Shown: positions 1-7,897, numbered from the stretch's first letter. The stretch: DNA of 19,535 nucleotides from BB31 sp964582525 (GCA_964582525.1 CAZOSP010000075.1:1-19535), one strand, 5' to 3'. Notes: generated by a model not told the origin, from the sequence alone. Program-made: numbers and translations.

Positions 1-46
1 CAAAAAAGGCTGCATCAAAGCCTAAATTACTGCACACCTGCTGAGG

Positions 47-151
47 TGTATTTTGTAGGGTTTGCGCCGCGTTTTTTTGCGGCGCGAACGCGGGCGAAAC
101 TCGGCATTGCTTGCGTGTGCGCCGAAAAGATGGCGCACACCCTACTTGGCT
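47..151. repeat. 105-bp interspersed repeat, copy 1 (REPIN-like paired GTAG palindromes)
   Basis: This stretch is identical, base for base, to 8151-8255 and lies in the same orientation. Its core (55-145) starts GTAGGG and ends CCCTAC. The outer arms GTAGGGTTTGCGCC and, on the other strand, GTAGGGTGTGCGCC differ at one base. Inside are two hairpins: GCGCCGC/GCGGCGC around a T7 loop, and TGTGCGCC/GGCGCACA around GAAAAGAT. Two head-to-head hairpins with GTAG heads are the known layout of REP doublets (REPINs) mobilised by RAYT-type transposases; assigning this copy to that class is inference. The CTAC end supplies the stop codon of the broken methyltransferase frame beside it. Bases 1-46 hold only a small hairpin (ACACCT/AGGTGT) and no gene. 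Confidence 0.85.
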
Positions 152-603
152 ATTTTTGGCCTTGACGGTGGGGCCCACTTTAAACCTTGCAAATAATTAA
201 ACAATGTATCAAATATTTCATGTTTTACTATTTGTGGTACATTTTCCATTGTAACAAGCTCAGGAGAGATTTCTTTCACTAATCGTCCAAAATCAGCAGC
301 TAAACTCCATTTTTCATCTTTATTGCCACTACGACTGTAAGTAGAAAAAGGTTGGCATGGTGCGCAACCTGCCAATAAACGTATTTTGGAATTTGAGAAA
401 AATGCACTTACTTCTTTAGCTGATAAATCCCTAACACTTTTTTTAATAAACTGGCTTGTATTGTTTGTTTCATAAGGAAACTTGCAGGCATTATCAATAT
501 CTATTCCCGCAGTTACGTTCACGCCAGCTTTGATTAAGCCATGCGTTAAACCAAAACATGGCTGTATTTCTACACTATCCAGACCAAGCTGGCAAAGCTT
601 GAT
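142..603 (-). pseudogene. Remnant of a cytosine-C5 DNA methyltransferase (N-terminal part only)
   Basis: The frame is open on the minus strand from a TAG at 604-606 to a TAG at 142-144. It carries a clear C5-methyltransferase motif IV (PCQPFS, with the catalytic Cys) and motif VI (ENVP), plus an N-terminal stretch CFGLTHGLIKAG leading to AGIDIDN, the SAM-binding region. Family members are usually 300-450 residues; here the target-recognition part and motifs VIII-X are missing. Motif I looks damaged: the usual F-x-G-x-G-G before LTHGL is replaced by a shortened CFG. The first ATG-type start lies inside the fold, at about 522. After motif VI the frame runs into unrelated sequence and stops inside the 105-bp repeat. 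I infer a dead remnant, probably of a restriction-modification or solitary methylase. No partner endonuclease is visible. Confidence 0.8.
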
Positions 604-641
604 CTAGAGTATATAACTGCTTATATTTACAGCAAAAATGC

Positions 642-1952
642 CTAGTAGCGATAATGCTCAGGCTTAAACGGTCCTTCTTGTTTCAAACCTAAATAAGTCG
701 CTTGTGCGGGGCTTAACTCGGTTAAATGCACGCCAATCCGTTCTAAGTGCAATCGGGCTACTTTTTCATCCAGATGCTTCGGCAGGATATAGACTTTTTT
801 CTCATAACGATCATGGTGTTGCCACAGTTCAATTTGCGCTAACACCTGATTGGTGAACGAATTAGACATGACGAAGCTGGGATGTCCGGTCGCGCAGCCA
901 AGATTCACTAAACGCCCTTCTGCCAATACAATCAAACGCTTGCCGTCAGGGAAAATGACGTGATCGACTTGCGGCTTGATGTTTTCCCAGGTGTACGCTT
1001 TTAGGGCAGCAATTTGGATTTCTGAATCGAAGTGTCCGATGTTGCAGATAATCGCTTGATTTTTCATGGCTTTCATGTGGTCATGGGTGATCACGTCAAT
1101 ATTGCCGGTGGCGGTGACGAAGATGTCGCCGAGCGGTGCGGCTTCTTCCATGGTCATTACGCGATAACCTTCCATTGCCGCTTGCAGGGCGCAAATCGGG
1201 TCAATTTCGGTGATCCAGACGGTCGCGCCTAAGCCGCGCAGCGATTGCGCCGAGCCTTTGCCAACGTCGCCATAACCGCAAACGATAGCGATTTTACCGG
1301 CAATCATTACGTCGGTTGCGCGTTTAATGCCGTCAACTAAGGATTCGCGGCAGCCGTAAAGATTGTCAAATTTGGATTTGGTCACAGAATCGTTGACGTT
1401 AATGCAGGGGCAAGCCAATTCGCCCTTGCTCATCATTTCGTACAAACGATGTACGCCGGTGGTGGTTTCTTCGGAAATGCCTTTGATGTCATGCAGCAAT
1501 TCGGGATATTTTTCGTGCATGATTTGGGTTAAATCACCGCCGTCGTCCAAAATCATATTGGGTCGCCAGCCGTTAGGTCCGAAGATGGTTTGTTCGACGC
1601 ACCACCAAAATTCTTCTTCGGTTTCGCCTTTCCAAGCAAAGGTCGGGATGCCTGCCGCCGCCATGGCCGCTGCGGCTTGGTCTTGGGTTGAAAAGATGTT
1701 GCAGGATGACCAGCGTACTTCCGCGCCGAGTGCCATCAAAGTTTCCATCAGCACCGCAGTTTGGATGGTCATGTGCAAGCAACCCGCAATACGTGCGCCC
1801 GCCAATGGTTTTGTTTCACCATATTCTTCACGCAATGCCATGAGACCGGGCATTTCGGTTTCGGCGATAGCAACTTCTTTACGCCCCCAATCTGCGAGAT
1901 TGATGTCGGCAACTTTGTAATCAGGAGTGAGGTTTGTAATAGGGGATTCCAT
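642..1952 (-). CDS. ahcY: S-adenosylhomocysteine hydrolase
   Basis: This cytosolic enzyme splits S-adenosylhomocysteine into adenosine and homocysteine. It removes the product inhibitor of SAM-dependent methylases and feeds the methionine cycle. The 436 residues cover the family end to end: an N-terminal substrate domain with the SCNIFSTQ and DDGGD stretches, the NAD-binding GYGDVGKG loop at 226-233, and the conserved C-terminus ending HYRY. The length matches the shorter form that lacks the roughly 40-residue insertion of many proteobacterial enzymes. ATG is preceded by GGAG five bases upstream. The leader carries an SAH riboswitch and a terminator, so expression should rise when SAH accumulates. 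The broken methyltransferase lies just downstream on the same strand; a functional link is doubtful. Confidence 0.97.
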   Translation of the reverse strand: MESPITNLTPDYKVADINLADWGRKEVAIAETEMPGLMALREEYGETKPLAGARIAGCLHMTIQTAVLMETLMALGAEVRWSSCNIFSTQDQAAAAMAAAGIPTFAWKGETEEEFWWCVEQTIFGPNGWRPNMILDDGGDLTQIMHEKYPELLHDIKGISEETTTGVHRLYEMMSKGELACPCINVNDSVTKSKFDNLYGCRESLVDGIKRATDVMIAGKIAIVCGYGDVGKGSAQSLRGLGATVWITEIDPICALQAAMEGYRVMTMEEAAPLGDIFVTATGNIDVITHDHMKAMKNQAIICNIGHFDSEIQIAALKAYTWENIKPQVDHVIFPDGKRLIVLAEGRLVNLGCATGHPSFVMSNSFTNQVLAQIELWQHHDRYEKKVYILPKHLDEKVARLHLERIGVHLTELSPAQATYLGLKQEGPFKPEHYRY

Positions 1953-1998
1953 AGGGTCTCCAAAGACTTATATGAGTGTGATCTAAGGTTTTGAGCAT

Positions 1999-2034
1999 AA
2001 AAAAACGCTCACAAACCTTAGGTGTTTGTGAGCG
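1999..2034 (-). terminator. Riboswitch-controlled intrinsic terminator in the ahcY leader
   Basis: On the minus strand a perfect 11-bp stem (2024-2034 with 2006-2016, arm CGCTCACAAAC) closes a 7-nt loop and is followed at once by seven T. The first five bases of the 5' arm, CGCTC at 2030-2034, are also the 3' strand of the riboswitch pseudoknot. The two structures therefore exclude each other. This is the expected layout for an SAH-on switch. Confidence 0.85.
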
Positions 2035-2090
2035 CCGTTTTTAGTCTATGCTGAGCCTGATCCCGAATGGGGCGCAACGCTCCTCAGCGA
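2029..2090 (-). promoter_or_regulatory. SAH riboswitch aptamer upstream of ahcY
   Basis: Read on the minus strand, the leader has the hallmark elements of the SAH riboswitch: P1 from GCTGAG (2083-2088) and CTCAGC (2050-2055), the conserved GAGGAGCG stretch, a small P2 hairpin (CCC/GGG around 2062-2071), CAGGCTC closing P1, and a 3' tail AACGGCGCTCA. GAGCG (2078-2082) can pair with CGCTC (2030-2034) as the family pseudoknot. The family is known to sense S-adenosylhomocysteine and to sit in front of ahcY, as here. Because the pseudoknot uses the terminator arm, ligand binding should favour read-through. Confidence 0.9.
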
Positions 2091-2249
2091 TAAGCCGACA
2101 AGCATAACAAATCTGACAAAAATCTGCTAACGCATTGCGGGTAAAAAGCAATTCAGATGACCCATTTTTTCAAACCTAGAAAATGCAAGGCGAGAAAAGT
2201 TTTTCGGAGTTCTCAGGTGGATTCCAGTTTTTTTAGGTGCTTAATAGTG

Positions 2250-2370
2250 TTTGCCCTCGTTCCCAAGTGCCACTTAGGAATGCGATCTTGACCGCGTTGC
2301 GGTCTGTACTAACGGTCCAGCGACGCGGGCAAGGTATGAGTTTTCAAGCGGTGCCTGGGAACTAGCAACG
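2250..2370. repeat. Long imperfect palindrome in the ahcY-radA gap
   Basis: The gap 2091-2461 has no convincing gene. It holds nested inverted arms: GTTCCCAAGTGCC (2259-2271) against GGTGCCTGGGAAC (2350-2362), 10 of 13 matching, and CTTGACCGCGT (2287-2297) against ACGCGGGCAAG (2323-2333), 10 of 11 matching. GACCGC/GCGGTC at 2290-2304 can form an alternative hairpin. The outer arm resembles the CTCGTTCCCAAG-type dispersed repeats seen in several repeat-rich bacteria, so I read it as a decayed miniature element. No second copy is visible in this window. A structured RNA is the alternative. Confidence 0.45.
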
Positions 2371-2461
2371 TGTAAACTATTTTAGGGGGTATAAAGGATG
2401 CCGAAATTTGATAAAGCAAAAAATGCGGTTTCTGGCAGGTATGAGTATAAGTCCTCATTCC

Positions 2462-3838
2462 TTAGCTCGAACTGATATGATTCAATGCATCTACTAAACG
2501 ACTGACTGCGGTGACTTGCAACGCCGGCAGGCTACCCTCTTTAGGCGCGTTTTGTTTTGCCACTATGGCGTGTTTGAAGCCGTGTTTGGCGGCTTCGTGC
2601 AGACGCTCAATGCCATTGGGTACGGGGCGAATTTCGCCGGCTAAACCGACTTCACCGAACACCACTAAATCATGCGGCAAAGGCTGATTACGCAAACTGG
2701 ATAAAATCGCCAACAGCACGGCTAAGTCCGCGCCCGTTTCCTGCAAACGCACGCCGCCAACCACATTGACAAAGACATCTTGATCGTAGGTCACTACGCC
2801 GCCGTGACGGTGCAGCACTGCCAGCAGCATTGCTAGACGGTTTTGCTCAAGTCCCAAGGTCACGCGGCGCGGGTTCGGCATGTGCGAGGCATCTACCAGT
2901 GCTTGCACTTCGACCAGCATCGGGCGACTGCCTTCGCGGGTTACCATAATCACGCTGCCGGCGACGTTTTCTTCATGCCGCGATAGGAAAATGGCTGAGG
3001 GATTTTTGACCTCGCGCAAGCCTCTATCTGTCATGGCGAAAACGCCTAATTCATTGACCGCACCAAAGCGGTTTTTCACCGCACGAATGACCCGATAACG
3101 GCTGCTGGAATCACCTTCAAAATACAGCACTGTATCGACCATGTGTTCTAGCACCCGCGGTCCTGCCAACGCGCCTTCTTTGGTAACGTGTCCGACTAAA
3201 AATACCGCAGTGCCTGTTTGCTTGGCAAAGCGCACCAGTTGCGCGGCAGATTCGCGCACCTGCCCAATCGAGCCGGGCGCGGATTGCAGGATTTCGGTAT
3301 GCACGGTCTGGATCGAGTCAATCACCATGACTTTAGGCTTGACACTTTGCGCCAACTGCAAAATGCGTTCAACTTGGGTTTCTGTCAACAACTGCATACG
3401 GCTGGTTTCTAAGCCTAAACGCTGGGCGCGTAAGCTGACTTGTTGCAGAGACTCTTCGCCTGTCACGTAGAGCGGTTGCAGTTGGTGCCGAGCGCCTAAT
3501 TCTGCCAGTGTTTGTAATAATACAGTAGATTTGCCAATGCCCGGATCGCCGCCGATCAAGACCACTGAGCCGCCCACCAAGCCGCCGCCTAGAACCCGAT
3601 CCAGTTCATCTAAACCGGTGCTAATGCGGCTTTCTTCAACGGCTTCAACAGCATCTAAAGCGCAGATTGTGGCGGCTGTTCCGCTATAGCCGCTAAAGCG
3701 TGGCGAGCTGGGCTTATCGGCTTCGATGCGCACTTCTTGCAGGGTGTTCCATTCACCGCAATCGGTACATTGTCCCTGCCATTTGGCAAAGCTTGCTCCG
3801 CAAGCGGCACACACATATTGAGTTTTGTTTTTAGCCAT
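2462..3838 (-). CDS. radA: DNA repair protein RadA
   Basis: RadA is a RecA-like ATPase that drives branch migration of recombination intermediates alongside RecA, and is involved in DNA repair. The 458 residues show the full family order: a four-Cys zinc finger (C10, C13, C23, C26), Walker A GGDPGIGKS at 95-103, the Walker B stretch VMVIDS near 169-174, the RadA-specific KNRFG motif at 254-258, and a C-terminal Lon-like domain with no protease role expected. The length is typical (about 450-460). The metal-GTPase gene lies 43 nt upstream on the same strand, so the two are probably co-transcribed. The ribosome-binding site in front of the ATG is weak. Confidence 0.97.
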   Translation of the reverse strand: MAKNKTQYVCAACGASFAKWQGQCTDCGEWNTLQEVRIEADKPSSPRFSGYSGTAATICALDAVEAVEESRISTGLDELDRVLGGGLVGGSVVLIGGDPGIGKSTVLLQTLAELGARHQLQPLYVTGEESLQQVSLRAQRLGLETSRMQLLTETQVERILQLAQSVKPKVMVIDSIQTVHTEILQSAPGSIGQVRESAAQLVRFAKQTGTAVFLVGHVTKEGALAGPRVLEHMVDTVLYFEGDSSSRYRVIRAVKNRFGAVNELGVFAMTDRGLREVKNPSAIFLSRHEENVAGSVIMVTREGSRPMLVEVQALVDASHMPNPRRVTLGLEQNRLAMLLAVLHRHGGVVTYDQDVFVNVVGGVRLQETGADLAVLLAILSSLRNQPLPHDLVVFGEVGLAGEIRPVPNGIERLHEAAKHGFKHAIVAKQNAPKEGSLPALQVTAVSRLVDALNHISSS

Positions 3839-3881
3839 TGAAAGTCATCTTAAATTGTTTAACCTCAGCAGCATAACGCCC

Positions 3882-4991
3882 TTAATTGCTTAACAATATC
3901 ATGGCTGCCTGACACACTTCCTGCGGCGATTGACTTTGCAGCAAAGCATTAAGGCTTTGTTCAACCTGTAACTGACTGATATTGCGAGTAATAAATACAA
4001 TTTGTGTGCGTGGTTGTGCAGCCCAACGCGGTAGCGTGGTGGGCGGCTGCAAAATATGTTGCACCCCCTGAATAAGCACGGGCAAATCCGTTTCTTGTGT
4101 ATAAGCGATGCCCTTGATGCGTAACAAATCTTTCCCACGTAGCCGCGTAAGCTGTTGAATCCACAGTTCTAAAACCCGCCAAGACAAGGGTTTATCATAT
4201 TCCAAACAAAAGGATTTAATATAATCTTCATAACGCAAATGATGCGAATGCGGATGTTGGTGCGCATGACTGGGCTGCGTGTGACGAAGCGTGCTGCGAT
4301 ATAAATCCGCCTGCAACCAAGCCGCTGCATCCAAACTCTGTGTGGTATAAGCGCGACACTCAAACAGCGTTTTTGCAGAGGGTGTCTGTTTTTGAATATC
4401 ATGCAGTTGCGCGGCGGGATTCAGTTGCCGTAAACGCCGCAGCAAGTTCGCGCCATCCGCTTGCGGTAAATCGGTTTTGGTCAAAATCAAATGGTTAGCA
4501 AGCGCGGCTTGTTTGACCGACTCCTCATATTCCTGCAAATGTGCTGCACCATACACCGCATCGACAGTAGTCACCACACTGTCCAAACGAAACCGCTCGG
4601 CAACAAACGCATCATCCAACAAAGTGCGTAAAATCGGCGCGGGATCAGCCAGACCGCTGGTTTCAATCACCACTTGGGAAAAATCATAGTGCGCGTGTTT
4701 CTCGCGTTGGCGAAACAGGGTTTCCAGCGTTCGCACCAAATCTGTGCGCACTGAGCAGCATAGGCAGCCGCCCGCCAGTTGCATAATGTCTTCTGTAGCC
4801 GTCTGCACCAACAAATGATCAATGCTGATGTCGCCAAATTCATTAACGATGACCGCGCTATTTTGCATCGCTGTTTGTTTGAGCAATAGATTCAGCAAGC
4901 GCGTTTTGCCGCTACCCAGAAAGCCGGTGATCACATGGATGGGAATGCGTTGTTGCGCTTGGTCGCGGGGAAGCTGTGTTATTTGAGTCAT
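3882..4991 (-). CDS. COG0523/CobW-type GTPase, probable metal chaperone
   Basis: The 369-residue protein has the P-loop GFLGSGKT (23-30), the family's hallmark metal-binding GGCLCCSVR (74-82, CxCC at 76-79), a Walker B-like IETSGLADP (109-117), and TKTD (171-174) in the guanine-specificity position. A His-rich stretch (237-251, eight His in 15 residues) precedes the CobW C-terminal domain. Members deliver zinc, cobalt or other metals to target proteins using GTP; CobW proper, YeiR and YjiA are examples. No cobalamin gene or nitrile hydratase is nearby, so the metal and client are unknown. The His-rich tract favours zinc or another transition metal, by inference. I saw no convincing Zur box in the 245-nt upstream gap (4992-5236), which contains no other gene. 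Confidence 0.88.
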   Translation of the reverse strand: MTQITQLPRDQAQQRIPIHVITGFLGSGKTRLLNLLLKQTAMQNSAVIVNEFGDISIDHLLVQTATEDIMQLAGGCLCCSVRTDLVRTLETLFRQREKHAHYDFSQVVIETSGLADPAPILRTLLDDAFVAERFRLDSVVTTVDAVYGAAHLQEYEESVKQAALANHLILTKTDLPQADGANLLRRLRQLNPAAQLHDIQKQTPSAKTLFECRAYTTQSLDAAAWLQADLYRSTLRHTQPSHAHQHPHSHHLRYEDYIKSFCLEYDKPLSWRVLELWIQQLTRLRGKDLLRIKGIAYTQETDLPVLIQGVQHILQPPTTLPRWAAQPRTQIVFITRNISQLQVEQSLNALLQSQSPQEVCQAAMILLSN

Positions 4992-5236
4992 AAATCACTC
5001 TCGTTAAGCGGTTGGTACTTTTTTCTGAAGCACTTTTTAGACGAAGCCTATCAAAATGAGGGCATGATGAGCTTGCTGCATCTTGCAATAAGGTGCATAT
5101 TGTGCCATGCCAAGTATGAATGGTTTTTCATCCATGCTGGGCGCGAATGTTGCGAGACAGAATACTCAATTGTTGTGCGGCAGCCTGGCTAAAAAATGAC
5201 GAATTTTAGGCTACCAGCGCGACGCAAGGATACTTC

Positions 5237-5662
5237 ATGTTACAGGTTTTAGCCCTTAAGCTGCTTAAAAAATGGCATTTATGCTGTTTTTTGTTGTTAT
5301 TTGTCTATCCATTCGCAGAGCTACAGGCACGGGATACTATTGTCATTGTTGATATTCCTTACGCCCTATTAGCGGCACTCGGTGAATACGAAGAATTGCG
5401 TAGCCTCGAAAAAAAACAACACGACTCTTTAGATGCTCAAGTGATTCCCGTGCTGCACATTATTTTGCAAGAATATCAACGTCAATACGCCACCCTGCAA
5501 GCCTTGACTGAGCATTTTCAGGACCCCACGCCCTTACAACAACGCCTACAAAAAATGGCGCGTTTTCTCGATCTCTTCAAAGATGAATTAACTTACCGCA
5601 AAACCCTGTTAGAAGTCCAAGAAGCCCTGAAAAAACAGCGCGAACTCATGGAAAATCAATAA
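5237..5662 (+). CDS. Exported coiled-coil protein of unknown function, first gene of a four-gene run
   Basis: I do not recognise this 141-residue protein. It has a signal peptide (basic start, hydrophobic 14-26, likely cleavage after A31 in LQARD) and a mature part of about 110 residues. That part is almost all helix-forming and rich in Gln, Glu, Leu and Lys, so a coiled coil is likely. There is no Cys in the mature part. AAGGA lies six bases before the ATG. It is followed 23 nt later by an OmpA-like lipoprotein and then a YfiR-like protein, so it should act in the periplasm with them. One possibility is a spacer or adaptor between lipoprotein and YfiR-like protein, but that is a guess from position. 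It could also begin at a later Met without changing the reading. Confidence 0.75.
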   Translation: MLQVLALKLLKKWHLCCFLLLFVYPFAELQARDTIVIVDIPYALLAALGEYEELRSLEKKQHDSLDAQVIPVLHIILQEYQRQYATLQALTEHFQDPTPLQQRLQKMARFLDLFKDELTYRKTLLEVQEALKKQRELMENQ

Positions 5663-5685
5663 AATACAGGTTCAAGGAAAATATC

Positions 5686-6504
5686 ATGCAAAGCCATTCG
5701 CTCGTCTCAGGGTTTTTATCTCTGCTCATATTGCTCGGTGTTTCTGCTTGTTCAGCCGGCTTAAACGAAAAACAAGTGGGCATACTCAAAGAGCTTGAAG
5801 GCAAGGCATCTCATACGCGCCTGCGTGTTGATCAAAAACTCAGCGAAAATCCTGAAAGCCTGTTGCGCGATTCCCTAACCGTGCTTGATTCTGTCTTAGA
5901 ATACACAGAAAGCATAAAAGGCGATCCGCAACGCTTCAACCCTGGAGATGTCAAAGCCTATCAACTCAAACTGGCTATTATTAATGAAAACATTGAACGC
6001 TTTTCAGACCTTAAACTACAGGCGGACGTGTCTTTTCCGCTCGGTGCTTATGATCTCTCTGACTATGCTCGCCAAGCCAGCGACGTGCTAGTGGACAAGC
6101 TGGCAACTGCGCTCAAAGAACTCACAGAAAAATACCCCGGTCATCAGATTCGTTTAATTCTGAAAGCCACCGGCTACACAGATGAAGTCCCCATTGTGTC
6201 GGGCAGTCAACTAGCCACAGAGGTGCTGAACGAAATCGACAGTTTGGCGGGCGATGCCGCCGCAAAACGGGCGCAAATGAATGAAGTATTGTCACGTTTT
6301 CGCGCCAATGCGCTACATGATTACCTGTTACACAGCCTCAAGCAACGCCTGCCCGAACACTTTAATCAGCTAGAGATCGTCAGCCACATCATAGGGCAGG
6401 GCGAAACTCTGCCCAGTGGTGTGCAGCCTGAGCCTGCCTATCAACGCAAAGACGAGCGGCGGCGCGTCTGCATCGTGTCACCCTTTATCGAAGTGGTGCC
6501 TTAA
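5686..6504 (+). CDS. OmpA-like outer-membrane lipoprotein (YfiB-like role possible)
   Basis: The 272-residue protein begins with a lipoprotein signal ending LLGVSAC, with lipidated C22 and Ser at +2, which predicts the outer membrane. A helical region follows to about residue 125. The C-terminal 140 residues keep marks of an OmpA-type peptidoglycan-binding fold: LKATGYTDE, an R-A-N-A-L-x-D-Y-L helix, GQGE, and a terminal ERRRVCI resembling the usual N-R-R-V-E. The domain looks diverged. AAGGA lies seven bases before the ATG. The stop overlaps the next start (TAATG). In the YfiBNR system an OmpA-like lipoprotein (YfiB) sequesters periplasmic YfiR; the adjacent YfiR-like gene makes a similar job plausible, but this is inference. 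Confidence 0.8.
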   Translation: MQSHSLVSGFLSLLILLGVSACSAGLNEKQVGILKELEGKASHTRLRVDQKLSENPESLLRDSLTVLDSVLEYTESIKGDPQRFNPGDVKAYQLKLAIINENIERFSDLKLQADVSFPLGAYDLSDYARQASDVLVDKLATALKELTEKYPGHQIRLILKATGYTDEVPIVSGSQLATEVLNEIDSLAGDAAAKRAQMNEVLSRFRANALHDYLLHSLKQRLPEHFNQLEIVSHIIGQGETLPSGVQPEPAYQRKDERRRVCIVSPFIEVVP

Positions 6505-7094
6505 TGATCAATACTCCATCCGCCTTTTTTGCTTTATTGATGGCTGCTCATAGTTTTTTGCTAGGCGCTGCGGCTCTAGCACAAGACGATCATGCCGAAT
6601 TAGCACGCAAAAAAGCCCAGGTTATCTACAGCCTCGCGCTTTTCGTCACCTGGCCAGACAATTGTTTCAGTCATGTTGATGACAACTTCCGTATCTGTTT
6701 GCTCGGAGAAACCTCGCCCACATTACGCCAAGCACTCAGCGAACTAGGTACGCAAAAAAGCATCAGAGGACACGCTATTGAATTTTTCGAGCCGCAACAC
6801 CCTAGTGAGCAACAAAGCTGTCACATCGCCTTTGTTGGTGCTGTCGCCGAACAGCAACTGGATTCCTTGCTGGAACAGCTACACCAACATTCCATTCTCA
6901 GCATCAGCGACCGCCCCGACTTTGCCGAGCTTGGCGGCATTGTCGGCTTGCTACAAATCAAACAGCGGGTACGCTTCGGTATCAATTTAGACGCAGCCGC
7001 GACCGCTAAACTCTCAATCCGCGCCCAACTGCTGGTCATGTCTGGCACTTCCCTGCTCGGCAAAAACGTCCCCAACACCAGCCGCCCGCAATGA
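6504..7094 (+). CDS. YfiR-like periplasmic protein (DUF4154)
   Basis: The 196-residue protein has a signal peptide (cleavage near ALAQ, about residue 27). The mature part follows the YfiR/DUF4154 pattern: helix then F-V-T-W-P, a central FRICLLGE strand, CHIAFVG, LSISDRPDFAELGGIVGL (118-141 region), and a closing RFGINLDAA followed by a helix with S-x-x-A-Q-L-L. The length is near that of YfiR (about 190). YfiR is known to bind and inhibit the membrane diguanylate cyclase YfiN from the periplasm. No cyclase is encoded here, so the partner is either elsewhere or different. Cys at about 54, 65 and 105 could form a redox-sensitive disulfide. Translation is coupled to both neighbours (TAATG upstream, ATGA downstream). 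Confidence 0.82.
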   Translation: MINTPSAFFALLMAAHSFLLGAAALAQDDHAELARKKAQVIYSLALFVTWPDNCFSHVDDNFRICLLGETSPTLRQALSELGTQKSIRGHAIEFFEPQHPSEQQSCHIAFVGAVAEQQLDSLLEQLHQHSILSISDRPDFAELGGIVGLLQIKQRVRFGINLDAAATAKLSIRAQLLVMSGTSLLGKNVPNTSRPQ

Positions 7095-7897
7095 GCGAAA
7101 ACACAGCACGATTACGCGCCGATGATCGTGGGTTGCTGTATGGCGACGGCTTATTTACCACGCTTGCCGTCATCCGCCAACAGCCGCAATACTGGCAACA
7201 ACACTGGCAACGCCTAGAGCAAGGCTGTCAACGTCTGCACATTCCCGTCCCCGATCAACACAGTCTGCAACAACAACTGGCACAAACCTGCGCTACGCTG
7301 CCCGATCAAGCCATCGTCAAAATCATCATCACGCGAGGCAGCGGTGGACGCGGCTATCGCCCGCCCGACGATCCGCAGCCCAATATCCTCATCAGTCAAC
7401 ACCCCTGGCACAGCTATCCGGACATCCAACAAGGTGTCAATGTGCGTTTATGCCAAACCCGTCTTGCGCAACAAGCTTTGCTGGCGGGCATAAAACACCT
7501 TAATCGCTTGGAAAACGTACTGGCACGCAGTGAATGGAACACCCCCGACATCGCCGAAGGCTTAATGCTTGACAATCAAGGCAACCTGATTGAAGGCACT
7601 ATGAGCAACCTGTTTTTCGTCAAACGGGGCGTATTATGCACGCCCGATTTACAGCAATGCGGCGTAGCCGGCGTTATGCGCGGCTTGATTTTAGCCCACG
7701 CACAAGCCGCGCAGCAGCCCTGTCAAATCACCCAGTTCAGCCTAGAGGACTTATACGCCGCCGAAGAAGTGTTTTTAAGCAACAGCGTAATCGGTATTTG
7801 GTCAGTCAATAAACTGCTAGAAGAGGAAAAAATCGTACAGCAGTGGCAGCAACAGAGCGTTGCCGGTCAATTAAAAGCAAAGTTGTTATCACACTGA
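7091..7897 (+). CDS. pabC: 4-amino-4-deoxychorismate lyase
   Basis: This PLP enzyme of fold type IV releases p-aminobenzoate and pyruvate from aminodeoxychorismate in folate synthesis. The 268 residues match the usual length (E. coli about 269). Visible are DRGLLYGDGLFTT near the N-terminus, ITRGSGGRGYRP (80-91), the catalytic-lysine motif IKHLNRLENVL with K135, and EGTMSNLFF (168-176). The start overlaps the YfiR-like stop (ATGA), so it is the last gene of this run. The usual partners mltG and tmk are absent, which makes the pairing with exported proteins unusual. A branched-chain or D-amino-acid aminotransferase is a less likely reading, given the PabC-type KHLNRLE context. Confidence 0.93.
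   Translation: MSENTARLRADDRGLLYGDGLFTTLAVIRQQPQYWQQHWQRLEQGCQRLHIPVPDQHSLQQQLAQTCATLPDQAIVKIIITRGSGGRGYRPPDDPQPNILISQHPWHSYPDIQQGVNVRLCQTRLAQQALLAGIKHLNRLENVLARSEWNTPDIAEGLMLDNQGNLIEGTMSNLFFVKRGVLCTPDLQQCGVAGVMRGLILAHAQAAQQPCQITQFSLEDLYAAEEVFLSNSVIGIWSVNKLLEEEKIVQQWQQQSVAGQLKAKLLSH

Noticed and set aside
1363..1920. Plus-strand frame of 185 codons opposite ahcY
   Set aside because: It is antisense to a strongly conserved enzyme and has no recognisable domain.
2398..2475. Plus-strand frame of 25 codons with a fair ribosome site (starts MPKFDKAKN), running into the end of radA
   Set aside because: It is very short, overlaps the radA 3' end on the opposite strand, and resembles no family I know. 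Not enough to call a gene.
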